Below are positions 1 to 5,133 of a stretch of DNA of 5,133 bases, piece after piece. Within the stretch, counting starts at the first letter, position 1. Every line of letters begins with the position of its first letter. The stretch comes from an uncultured Eubacteriales bacterium (GTDB taxonomy: Bacteria; Bacillota; Clostridia; Oscillospirales; UBA644), in assembly GCA_934481505.1 (NCBI GenBank), contig CAKSPP010000107.1:1-5133 (forward strand), given 5' to 3'. The translations under genes and the position numbers were made by a program. The notes below the pieces were generated by a model. That model saw only the letters and a list, made by a program, of their open reading frames with translations. It was not told the DNA's origin and made no database searches.

Positions 1-34
1 GATAAGAAGTTTCGTTCAAAACAAATCTGTTCAT
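1..34 (-). CDS. Start of a divergent gene, possibly FucO-like iron-containing alcohol dehydrogenase (partial)
   Basis: Read on the minus strand, an ATG at 34-32 opens a frame that runs off the left edge after eleven codons: MNRFVLNETSY. A strong ribosome site AAAAAGGAG (51-43) sits 8 bases before the ATG, and a perfect-consensus promoter lies just upstream (70-98), so this is very probably a real gene start. The peptide resembles the N terminus of FucO-type lactaldehyde reductases and related iron-containing alcohol dehydrogenases, which often begin with a RxxLNET(S/A)xxGxGA pattern (E. coli FucO starts with a similar RMILNETAWFG stretch). Only eleven residues are visible, so the start is well supported but the product is a guess from N-terminal similarity. 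It is transcribed away from the D-glutamate/5-oxoproline operon and need not share its function. Confidence 0.6.
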   Translation of the reverse strand, partial: MNRFVLNETSY

Positions 35-42
35 TTCGTTAT

Positions 43-51
43 CTCCTTTTT
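43..51 (-). promoter_or_regulatory. Ribosome binding site of the divergent gene
   Basis: On the minus strand the sequence AAAAAGGAG ends 8 bases before the ATG at 34. This is a near-ideal Shine-Dalgarno site at good spacing. It is the main reason for calling a gene from only 34 visible bases. Confidence 0.75.
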
Positions 52-69
52 GGGGTTTTATTTGTCTTC

Positions 70-98
70 ATTATAGCGGCTTTTACCCGAAATGTCAA
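70..98 (-). promoter_or_regulatory. Consensus sigma-70/SigA promoter of the divergent gene
   Basis: On the minus strand, TTGACA (98-93) and TATAAT (75-70) are both perfect consensus hexamers separated by exactly 17 bases (92-76). Transcription would start near position 63, giving a leader of about 29 bases before the ATG at 34. The -35 box lies inside the left arm of an inverted repeat (93-100 with 133-140). A protein bound there would cover the promoter. A promoter this close to consensus would be expected to be strong unless repressed; that is inference. Confidence 0.85.
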
Positions 99-140
99 TA
101 ATATTTCACAAAAAAAGAGTGAATTACCCCACTATTGACA
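93..140. repeat. Nested inverted repeats in the divergent promoter region, candidate operator
   Basis: The outer pair is TGTCAATA (93-100) and TATTGACA (133-140), an exact 8-bp inverted repeat. Inside it lies TTCAC (105-109) and GTGAA (119-123), an exact 5-bp inverted repeat with a 9-base spacer. The two pairs share nearly the same centre (116.5 and 114). The left outer arm contains the -35 box of the minus-strand promoter, and the right arm carries a second TTGACA on the plus strand with no good -10 box at normal distance. A 7-base A run (110-116) and an 8-base T run (143-150) flank the inner part. This could be an operator for a dimeric regulator, but no known consensus fits: a Rex-like half-site (TTGTGAA on the minus strand) is present without a correctly spaced partner. 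In such AT-rich DNA, chance is possible. Confidence 0.4.
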
Positions 141-181
141 AGTTTTTTTTACAAAGCAACACATAATTAACATTTTCTTCA

Positions 182-210
182 TTGATTATTGCATAAATGT
201 GTGCTATACT
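182..210 (+). promoter_or_regulatory. SigA-type promoter of the transaminase/5-oxoprolinase operon
   Basis: TTGATT (182-187) and TATACT (205-210) are separated by exactly 17 bases, and a TG at 202-203 gives an extended -10 element (TGCTATACT). Transcription would start near 217, leaving a leader of about 34 bases before the ATG at 251. No riboswitch-sized leader is present. All six plus-strand genes follow with gaps of 52 bases or less, and no other convincing promoter was seen between them, so this is probably the main promoter of the whole set. Confidence 0.75.
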
Positions 211-250
211 TACCTTATAAATCATTATTGAGAAAGGGAAAGAATTAAAG

Positions 251-1096
251 ATGAAAACACTTGGCTACTACAACGGAAAATTCGATGAAATCGAAAACAT
301 GACAATACCGATGAACGACCGCGTATGTTGGTTCGGAGACGGCGTTTACGACGCTACTTACAGCCGCAATCACATTATTTACGCTCTCGACGAACACATT
401 GACAGAATTTACAATTCTGCCGCACTTCTCGGAATCGTTCCTCCCTGCTCCAAAAAAGAAATGGCGGACATTCTCAATGAAATGGTAAACAAAGTCGACA
501 GCGGCGATCAGTTCGTCTACTGGCAGATAACCAGAGGAACCGGAATGAGAAACCACGCGTTCCCGACCGAAGGCAAAGCAAACCTCTGGATAACCCTCAA
601 ACACGCACCCGTAAAGAATACATATGAAAAAATTTCGGTAACCCACACCGAGGATTACCGTTTCCAGTATTGCAACATCAAGACCCTTAACCTTATTCCG
701 AGCGTTCTTGCGGCTCAGAAATCGGAAGAAAAGGGCGTTGCGGAATGTATTTTCCACAGAGGAGACATCGTTACCGAATGTGCTCACTCCAACGTTCATA
801 TAATCAAAGACGGTATTTTTGTAACCCACCCCGCAGACCACTTCATTCTCCCCGGCATTGCCCGTGCACATCTTATCAAGACCTGCAAGGCTCTCGGCTA
901 CGGCGTTGACGAAAGACCGTTCACTATGTCCGAACTTATGGACGCCGACGAAGTTATCGTTTCGTCCTCCGGTTCTTTCTGTCTCCAGGTTTCCGACGTT
1001 GACGGAACTCCGGTAGGCGGCAAAGCTCCCGAAATGCTCAAAAAGATCCAGGACGCTCTTGTCGAAGACTTCATCGAAAAGACCGGCGGAAGATAA
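251..1096 (+). CDS. dat: D-amino-acid (D-alanine) transaminase, class IV PLP aminotransferase
   Basis: This 281-residue protein is a fold-type IV, pyridoxal-phosphate-dependent aminotransferase. It most closely matches D-amino-acid transaminase (EC 2.6.1.21), a cytoplasmic enzyme interconverting D-alanine plus 2-oxoglutarate with pyruvate plus D-glutamate. Visible landmarks are GDGVYD (29-34, Tyr33), EHIDR (48-52), the RGTGMRNHAFP segment (95-105), the CNIKTLNL stretch with the expected Schiff-base Lys144, Glu176 in VTECAHSN (174-181) for the pyridine nitrogen, and HFILPGIAR (197-205). The Arg100-x-His102 pair matches the carboxylate-binding Arg98/His100 of the Bacillus enzyme and argues for D-amino acids over branched-chain L-amino acids. 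Length is typical (about 280). The start has a purine-rich site GAAAGGGA (232-239) 11 bases upstream. It is the first operon gene and could supply D-glutamate to the downstream enzymes. Substrate preference among D-amino acids cannot be read from sequence. Confidence 0.88.
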   Translation: MKTLGYYNGKFDEIENMTIPMNDRVCWFGDGVYDATYSRNHIIYALDEHIDRIYNSAALLGIVPPCSKKEMADILNEMVNKVDSGDQFVYWQITRGTGMRNHAFPTEGKANLWITLKHAPVKNTYEKISVTHTEDYRFQYCNIKTLNLIPSVLAAQKSEEKGVAECIFHRGDIVTECAHSNVHIIKDGIFVTHPADHFILPGIARAHLIKTCKALGYGVDERPFTMSELMDADEVIVSSSGSFCLQVSDVDGTPVGGKAPEMLKKIQDALVEDFIEKTGGR

Positions 1097-1108
1097 GAGG
1101 CGACAAAG

Positions 1109-2179
1109 ATGGATCAATATACTCTTACGGAATATAACATAGGAGAAGACCTTGACTCTTTAATGAACCTTGACCCGAGAGGCTACGGCGTCTGCCGTAT
1201 TCTCTACCCTGCGGCAAGGGAATATGCAGGCAGTCCCCTCACCACAAACTTTGCGAAAAAACTTCTTGAAACCGTCAAAGAGGGCGACCTTGTTTATATC
1301 ATTTCCGGTTTCGTTCTTCCCCCGTTCGGAGTTCCCGAAACGGACGGAATTATTAGCACCGTGCTTCTTTGCAGAACGCTCGTGCTTCTCGGAATTAAAC
1401 CCGTCGTCGTTTGTCCCGAAGGAAATCTTCCGGCAGTAAAAGCGATGGCACCGGTCGTCGGGCTTCACCTTTACAATTCGCCCGAAGAAATTATGAATCT
1501 TCCCGCGGCAATGGCTGTCGTTCCTTTTACAAAGGATAAAAACGAAGCCGAAAAGCAGGCAAAAGAGCTTCTTGACAAAAAGCCCGCCGCGGTTATAACG
1601 AACGAAGCACCGGGAGCGAACAAAAACGGAATTTACCACAACGCAACGGGTCTTGACGTTTCGGATATGCAGGCAAAAGCCGATGTAATGTTCAACATTG
1701 CAAAGGAAAGAAAGATTCCGACATTTTCGATAGGCGACCTCGGCAACGAAATAGGAATGGGAACCATTGAAAAACAGATAACAAAATATGTTCCTTACGC
1801 CGCCGACGCCGACACCTGCCGCTGCGGCTGCAACGGAGGAATCATGGCGGCAACAAAAGCCGACACCCTCCTTACCGCAACCGTTTCCGACTGGGGCGTT
1901 TACGGAATTATCGCCGCGATCGCGTGGTATAAAAAAGATATCAACCTCATGCACACTCCCGAAATGGAAAAAGAGGCAATATTTGCCGCGTCGAGAGCAG
2001 GCATGATAGATATGTACGGCTGGCTCAACCCCGCAATCGACGGTCAGGATTACACGATATGCTGTGCTGTCGTAAAGCTGATGAGAAGCTGCGTTGAAAA
2101 TTCTCTTTCGCTTGTTGATACCTGCAAAGAGTGGTTCAACAGAACCTTGAAGCTCGGCTTCTTCGAAGACAAGAAATAA
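1109..2179 (+). CDS. DUF4392 protein, D-glutamate cyclase C-terminal-domain type
   Basis: This 356-residue protein belongs to the DUF4392 family, the domain forming the C-terminal half of vertebrate DGLUCY, which cyclises D-glutamate to 5-oxo-D-proline. Family landmarks are SGFVLPPFGVPETDG (66-80), NEAPGANKNGIYHNATG (165-181), GDLGNEIGMG (209-218) and VSDWGVYGI (259-267), where relatives often have SNWG. A Cys-rich CRCGCNGG segment (237-244) could bind a metal; no role is proven. No signal peptide or clear membrane segment is seen, so it is probably cytoplasmic. The start lies 12 bases after the transaminase stop, with AGAGG (1096-1100) 8 bases before ATG, implying co-translation. The DUF1445 half is a separate gene at 3922-4707 in the same operon. 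Joint cyclase activity is an inference from DGLUCY architecture and gene context; the family assignment is firmer than the activity. Confidence 0.82.
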   Translation: MDQYTLTEYNIGEDLDSLMNLDPRGYGVCRILYPAAREYAGSPLTTNFAKKLLETVKEGDLVYIISGFVLPPFGVPETDGIISTVLLCRTLVLLGIKPVVVCPEGNLPAVKAMAPVVGLHLYNSPEEIMNLPAAMAVVPFTKDKNEAEKQAKELLDKKPAAVITNEAPGANKNGIYHNATGLDVSDMQAKADVMFNIAKERKIPTFSIGDLGNEIGMGTIEKQITKYVPYAADADTCRCGCNGGIMAATKADTLLTATVSDWGVYGIIAAIAWYKKDINLMHTPEMEKEAIFAASRAGMIDMYGWLNPAIDGQDYTICCAVVKLMRSCVENSLSLVDTCKEWFNRTLKLGFFEDKK

Positions 2180-2184
2180 CACGC

Positions 2185-2212
2185 TTTTCCGGTACAGAAA
2201 TGTACCGGAAAA
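2185..2212 (+). other. Perfect 12-bp hairpin between the DUF4392 gene and pxpB
   Basis: TTTTCCGGTACA (2185-2196), a GAAA loop (2197-2200) and TGTACCGGAAAA (2201-2212) form an uninterrupted 12-bp stem capped by a GNRA tetraloop, very stable in RNA. There is no U run after the stem on either strand; the U residues are on the 5' side and the A residues on the 3' side. It does not look like a standard intrinsic terminator. It lies 5 bases after the upstream stop and 6 bases before the AAAAGGAG ribosome site of pxpB (2219-2226). It could protect or process the mRNA, giving the first two and last four genes different transcript levels. That role is inferred. Confidence 0.75.
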
Positions 2213-2231
2213 CTTATTAAAAGGAGTACAA

Positions 2232-2969
2232 ATGCCGAAAGTAAGGATACTCGACTGCGGAGACTGTGCCGTAACGGTTGAATTCGGAAACGAAATTTCA
2301 CCAGAGATAGGAAAAGCGGTAAAAAAGCTCGACGACCTGATAAAAGCGGACAAAAAGGAAGGAATAACCGAAACAATCCCGACTTTCCGCTCCCTTACCG
2401 TCGTTTATTCGCCGACCGAAATTTCTCATAAAAAGCTTATTTCATACCTTGAAACGGCGATTGAGAAATCGAAAAAAGCAAGCGGCGGAAACGAAGAAAA
2501 AACGATACATATTATCCCCGTCTGCTATGACGGAGAATTTGCCGAAGACCTACCGGACGTTGCAAAACTCAACGGGCTTACCGAAGAAGAGGTCGTCAAT
2601 ATTCACACAGGGACGGATTATCTTATCTATATGATAGGTTTTCTTCCCGGCTTTGCGTATCTCGGAGGTCTTGACAAAAGGATAGAAACGCCGAGGCTTG
2701 ACAGCCCCCGAACGAAAATTCCCGCGGGAAGCGTCGGAATAGGCGGAAACCAGACGGGAATTTACCCTCTTGCGTCTCCCGGAGGCTGGCGGCTCATCGG
2801 AAAAACACCTCTTTTGCCGTTCGACCCCGAAAGAAAAGAACCTATCTTATATAAAAGCGGAGAATATATCCGTTTTGAAAAAATAACAAGAGAAGAGTTC
2901 GATAAAATCGACGGACTTGTAAAAAGCGGAAAATACGAACACCGCATAATAAAGGAGGGTTCAAAATGA
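2232..2969 (+). CDS. pxpB: 5-oxoprolinase subunit PxpB (KipI/AHS1 family)
   Basis: This 245-residue protein is the PxpB subunit of the prokaryotic ATP-dependent 5-oxoprolinase (EC 3.5.2.9), which with PxpA and PxpC opens 5-oxoproline to glutamate. The family is also called KipI, after the Bacillus subtilis protein that inhibits sporulation kinase KinA, and AHS1 (allophanate hydrolase subunit 1). Landmarks are ETIPTFRSLTV (47-57), GFLPGFAYLGGL (136-147), paired PR motifs (154-155 and 159-160), PAGSVGIGGNQTGIYP (164-179) and SPGGW (182-186), all expected of the cyclophilin-like domain. Length is close to KipI (about 240). The start is fixed by AAAAGGAG ending 5 bases before ATG. Its stop overlaps the pxpC start as ATGA, as usual for subunits made together. 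The pxpA and pxpC neighbours support 5-oxoprolinase over urea-amidolyase function. Confidence 0.93.
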   Translation: MPKVRILDCGDCAVTVEFGNEISPEIGKAVKKLDDLIKADKKEGITETIPTFRSLTVVYSPTEISHKKLISYLETAIEKSKKASGGNEEKTIHIIPVCYDGEFAEDLPDVAKLNGLTEEEVVNIHTGTDYLIYMIGFLPGFAYLGGLDKRIETPRLDSPRTKIPAGSVGIGGNQTGIYPLASPGGWRLIGKTPLLPFDPERKEPILYKSGEYIRFEKITREEFDKIDGLVKSGKYEHRIIKEGSK

Positions 2970-3907
2970 AAGCTCTCCGTATAATAATACCCGGACTTTT
3001 AACCACCGTTCAGGACGGCGGAAGAACAGGGAACGCCGCTCTCGGCTTTTCGCAGTGCGGAGCAATGGACGAAGACTCGATGAGAGAAGCTAATATCCTT
3101 GTCGGAAACGACGACTTCGACGCGGTTCTCGAAATGACCCTCACAGGCATTTCCGCCGTAGCTCTCTGCAATCTTTATGTCGCGGTAACGGGCGGTGCAA
3201 GAGAGGTATATGTAAACGGCGAAAACTTTTCAGCTTATGAAACCCTTTTCTTAAAAAAGGGCGACTACATAACCGTCGGAAACATAACCGAGGGGTGCAG
3301 AGCATATCTTGCCGTAAGAGGCGGAATTGCCGTCCCCGAAGTTTCGGGCAGCCGTTCGACATTCTTAAAAATAGGAATGGGCGGTTTTGAGGGAAGAAAA
3401 CTTCAAATGGGCGACGAACTTCCGACTGAAGAGACATTGCCGCTAAAATCGATTAAAAACCGAAAAATAACGCCCCCCGAAAAGGAAGAAACGGTTTTGC
3501 TCCGTGCAATTCCGGGTCCGCAGGACGATATGTTTTCGGCAGAAGAACTCGACAAATTCTTTTCAAGAGAATATAAAGTTCTTCCCGCGTCGGACAGAAT
3601 GGGGATCCGCCTTTCGGGCGACGAACCGGTAAAAGCGTTGAACGGCTCGGACATCATTTCCGACGGAATTGTTTCGGGCTCGGTTCAGATCCCGAAAAAC
3701 GGTCAGCCGATAATTCTGTGTGCCGACAGGCAGACGACGGGAGGCTACGCAAAACCCGTGACGGTTATTTCTTCGGACATGCCGAAATGCGGCAGACTTA
3801 TGCCGGGTCAGAAAGTCCGTTTTGAAAAAACCGATGTTGAGACCGCACAGAAAATCAAAAAAGAAAAAGAAAAATATTTCAATATTCTCAAAAAGAAAAT
3901 GGAATAA
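2966..3907 (+). CDS. pxpC: 5-oxoprolinase subunit PxpC (KipA/AHS2 family)
   Basis: This 313-residue protein is the PxpC subunit of the 5-oxoprolinase complex, equivalent to Bacillus KipA and E. coli YbgK (about 310 residues). Landmarks are GLLTTVQDGGR (10-20), LAVRGGIAVP (115-124), GSRST (128-132), the IPGPQDDMF segment (182-190), SDRMGIRLSG (209-218), DGIVSGSVQIPKNGQPIIL (233-251) and DRQTTGGY (254-261). These are hallmarks of biotin-dependent carboxyltransferase-like AHS2 proteins; no biotin domain is present, consistent with PxpC. The last 20 residues are Lys-rich and probably a helical tail. The ATG overlaps the pxpB stop by 4 bases (ATGA), with AAAGGAGG (2951-2958) 7 bases upstream, so the two subunits are probably translationally coupled. 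PxpB and PxpC homologues are known to pair, and separate split genes such as these are common. Confidence 0.93.
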   Translation: MKALRIIIPGLLTTVQDGGRTGNAALGFSQCGAMDEDSMREANILVGNDDFDAVLEMTLTGISAVALCNLYVAVTGGAREVYVNGENFSAYETLFLKKGDYITVGNITEGCRAYLAVRGGIAVPEVSGSRSTFLKIGMGGFEGRKLQMGDELPTEETLPLKSIKNRKITPPEKEETVLLRAIPGPQDDMFSAEELDKFFSREYKVLPASDRMGIRLSGDEPVKALNGSDIISDGIVSGSVQIPKNGQPIILCADRQTTGGYAKPVTVISSDMPKCGRLMPGQKVRFEKTDVETAQKIKKEKEKYFNILKKKME

Positions 3908-3921
3908 GGAGCAAAGAAGAT

Positions 3922-4707
3922 ATGGATTATTCGAACGCCTCCCCCTTGGAAGTAAGAAAACTCATAAGAGAGGGAAAAATTGATTATAATACATCGGGAA
4001 TGTGCAACGGTTACGCACAGGCAAATCTCGTAATTCTGCCGAAAAAAGAAGCGTATGATTTTCTTCTGTTCGCACAGAGAAACCCGACATCGTGTCCGCT
4101 GCTCGAAGTTTCCGACGCAGGCTCACGCACTCTTTCGTATATAGCAAAAGACGCGGATATCGCAACCGATATCCCGAAATACAGAATCTGGAAAAACGGA
4201 AATTTGGAGGGCGAATATACCGATGTTTCGTCTTTCTGGCGTGACGACCTCGTGTCGTTCCTTATCGGATGCAGCTTTTCCTTTGAAGCGGAGCTGCTTT
4301 CTTCCGATATTCCCGTAAGACACATCGAAGAAAAACGCAATGTTCCGATGTTCAACACGAATATTCCCTGCACGCCCGCGGGCATTTTCCACGGCAATAT
4401 GGTCGTTTCGATGAGACCGATGACCGAAGCCGACGCGATAAGAGCGACTGTTGTAACAGCCTCGATGCCCCGCGTTCACGGAAAACCCGTGCATTTCGGT
4501 TCGCCCGAAAAAATCGGCATTAAAGACATAACAAAGCCCGACTACGGCGACAGCGTAACGATTAAAGAGGGCGAAATCCCCGTTTTCTGGCCCTGCGGAG
4601 TTACCCCTCAGGCGGCTTTGATGGCGGCAAAACCCGAATTCGCAATCACCCATTCTCCGGGTCATATGTTTATAACCGACATCAAAAACAGTTCTCTCAA
4701 AAACTGA
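3922..4707 (+). CDS. DUF1445/YcsI (UPF0317) protein, D-glutamate cyclase N-terminal-domain type
   Basis: This 261-residue protein is a full-length member of the DUF1445/YcsI family (often labelled putative hydro-lyase), equivalent to the N-terminal half of vertebrate DGLUCY. Landmarks are QANLVILP (33-40), RNPTSCPLLEV (53-63), DDLVSFLIGCSFSFE (108-122), NVPMFNTNIPC (140-150), VVSMRP (161-166), HGKPVHFGSPEKIGI (186-200), PDYGD (206-210), VFWPCGVTPQ (221-230) and THSPGHMFITD (243-253). Relatives usually read FWACGVTPQ, so Pro224 is a small oddity. Cys225 and several His residues are candidate active-site groups, but catalysis is unproven here. Bacillus ycsI sits beside ycsF (pxpA) and kipI/kipA (pxpB/C), the same association as here. 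AAGGAG overlaps the pxpC stop and lies 10 bases before ATG. The protein probably acts in the cytoplasm with the DUF4392 protein as a split D-glutamate cyclase, an inference; acting alone is possible. Confidence 0.88.
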   Translation: MDYSNASPLEVRKLIREGKIDYNTSGMCNGYAQANLVILPKKEAYDFLLFAQRNPTSCPLLEVSDAGSRTLSYIAKDADIATDIPKYRIWKNGNLEGEYTDVSSFWRDDLVSFLIGCSFSFEAELLSSDIPVRHIEEKRNVPMFNTNIPCTPAGIFHGNMVVSMRPMTEADAIRATVVTASMPRVHGKPVHFGSPEKIGIKDITKPDYGDSVTIKEGEIPVFWPCGVTPQAALMAAKPEFAITHSPGHMFITDIKNSSLKN

Positions 4708-4719
4708 CGGAGGCAAAAA

Positions 4720-5133
4720 ATGAAAAAAATAGATATGAACAGCGACCTCGGCGAAAGCTTCGGTGCGTATAAAATAGGCTGCGACGATAAGGTTATTCCG
4801 CTTATTTCGTCGGCAAACGTAGCCTGCGGCTGGCACGCCGGAGACAGCGGCGTTATGGCAAAAACCGTCCGTATCGCGGCGGAAGCGGGCATTGCGGTAG
4901 GGGCTCACCCCGGATATCCCGACCTTGTCGGTTTCGGAAGAAGAAATATGAACGTATCCCCCGCCGACATGAAAACATATATAATGTATCAGGTCGGAGC
5001 TCTCAACGCTTTCTGCAAAGCCGAGGGAATAGAAATGCAGCACGTCAAGCCGCACGGAGCGATGTATAACATGGCGGCAAAAGACGCAAAGCTTGCCGAC
5101 GCTATATGCGAGGGCATTGCAAAAGTTGACGAC
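4720..5133 (+). CDS. pxpA: 5-oxoprolinase subunit PxpA (LamB/YcsF family), 3' end beyond the window
   Basis: An ATG at 4720 opens a frame that stays open to the window edge, giving 138 of the roughly 250 residues usual for PxpA. This subunit has a LamB/YcsF barrel and completes the ATP-dependent 5-oxoprolinase with PxpB and PxpC. Landmarks are DLGESFG (9-15), SSANVACGWHAGD (30-42), GAHPGYPDLVGFGRR (61-75), YQVGALNAF (90-98) and HVKPHGAMYN (108-117). The conserved Asp, His and Lys residues typical of the active site are present in this half. Trp38 replaces the Phe usual in ACGFHAGD, a mild change. The frame starts 12 bases after the DUF1445 stop, with CGGAGG (4708-4713) 6 bases before ATG. The truncation is due only to the window end; no frameshift is visible. 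Confidence 0.94.
   Translation, partial: MKKIDMNSDLGESFGAYKIGCDDKVIPLISSANVACGWHAGDSGVMAKTVRIAAEAGIAVGAHPGYPDLVGFGRRNMNVSPADMKTYIMYQVGALNAFCKAEGIEMQHVKPHGAMYNMAAKDAKLADAICEGIAKVDD

Noticed and set aside
93..112. Rex operator at the divergent promoter
   Set aside because: A TTGTGAA half-site is present on the minus strand, but the other half is TTGACA at 6-base spacing instead of TTCACAA at 4, so it does not fit the known consensus.
135..140. Second plus-strand promoter using TTGACA at 135-140
   Set aside because: No acceptable -10 hexamer lies 16-18 bases downstream; the nearest candidate, CATAAT at 162-167, is 21 bases away. The pair at 182-210 is much better.
251..1096. Branched-chain L-amino-acid aminotransferase (IlvE) or aminodeoxychorismate lyase (PabC)
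   Set aside because: The Arg100-x-His102 pair and overall motif order match D-amino-acid transaminase, and the D-glutamate context supports it. Relaxed specificity cannot be ruled out.
245..1117. Long minus-strand open frame (290 codons) opposite the transaminase gene
   Set aside because: It lies wholly antisense to a gene with clear family motifs, its translation matches no family I know, and it has no ribosome site that stands out. Such shadows arise from codon bias.
2185..2212. Intrinsic terminator
   Set aside because: The stem is strong, but no U run follows on either strand, and the next gene has its ribosome site 6 bases later within the same functional set.
1160..2353. Minus-strand open frame of 397 codons opposite the DUF4392 gene and the pxpB start
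   Set aside because: It is antisense to two well-supported genes, runs straight through the hairpin at 2185-2212, and its protein is low-complexity and Phe/Cys/Arg-rich without recognisable motifs.
2232..3907. Allophanate hydrolase/urea amidolyase subunits (AHS1/AHS2 names)
   Set aside because: The same families carry that older label, but adjacent pxpA and the DUF1445 gene, and the absence of a urea carboxylase or amidase gene in the window, fit 5-oxoprolinase instead.
4123..5055. Minus-strand open frame of 310 codons opposite the DUF1445 gene and pxpA
   Set aside because: It spans two real genes and their ribosome site, and the translation shows no family motif. It is a codon-bias shadow.

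Overview
The window suggests a Gram-positive, anaerobic Firmicute, most likely a gut or rumen clostridium (Oscillospiraceae/Ruminococcus-like). This rests on strong AGGAG-type ribosome sites before nearly every gene, an AT-rich intergenic region with near-consensus SigA-type promoters, frequent AGA and ATA codons, and kip/ycs-type gene content. It is an inference from style and gene content; nothing here fixes the species.

Layout: positions 1-34 hold the first codons of a divergent minus-strand gene. Its MNRFVLNETSY start resembles FucO-like iron-containing alcohol dehydrogenases. Positions 35-250 are a divergent control region with a perfect-consensus minus-strand promoter, a good extended -10 plus-strand promoter, and nested inverted repeats between them. 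From 251 to the right edge runs one tightly spaced plus-strand operon of six genes: D-amino-acid transaminase (251-1096), DUF4392 / D-glutamate cyclase C-terminal-type protein (1109-2179), pxpB (2232-2969), pxpC (2966-3907), DUF1445/YcsI / D-glutamate cyclase N-terminal-type protein (3922-4707) and pxpA (4720 to the edge, truncated by the window). The largest gap inside the operon is 52 bases and carries a perfect 12-bp hairpin with a GAAA loop.

How they may work together: the transaminase can move amino groups from D-alanine and other D-amino acids onto 2-oxoglutarate, giving D-glutamate. The DUF4392 and DUF1445 proteins match the two halves of the vertebrate mitochondrial enzyme DGLUCY (D-glutamate cyclase, order DUF1445 then DUF4392), which turns D-glutamate into 5-oxo-D-proline. 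PxpA, PxpB and PxpC together form the ATP-dependent prokaryotic 5-oxoprolinase, which opens 5-oxoproline to glutamate. The operon therefore reads as a complete route from D-amino acids through D-glutamate and 5-oxoproline to glutamate, with the cyclase split into two separately encoded proteins. The weak point is stereochemistry: the characterised 5-oxoprolinase acts on the L form, so either this PxpABC accepts the D form, an epimerase lies outside the window, or the DUF proteins do something slightly different.
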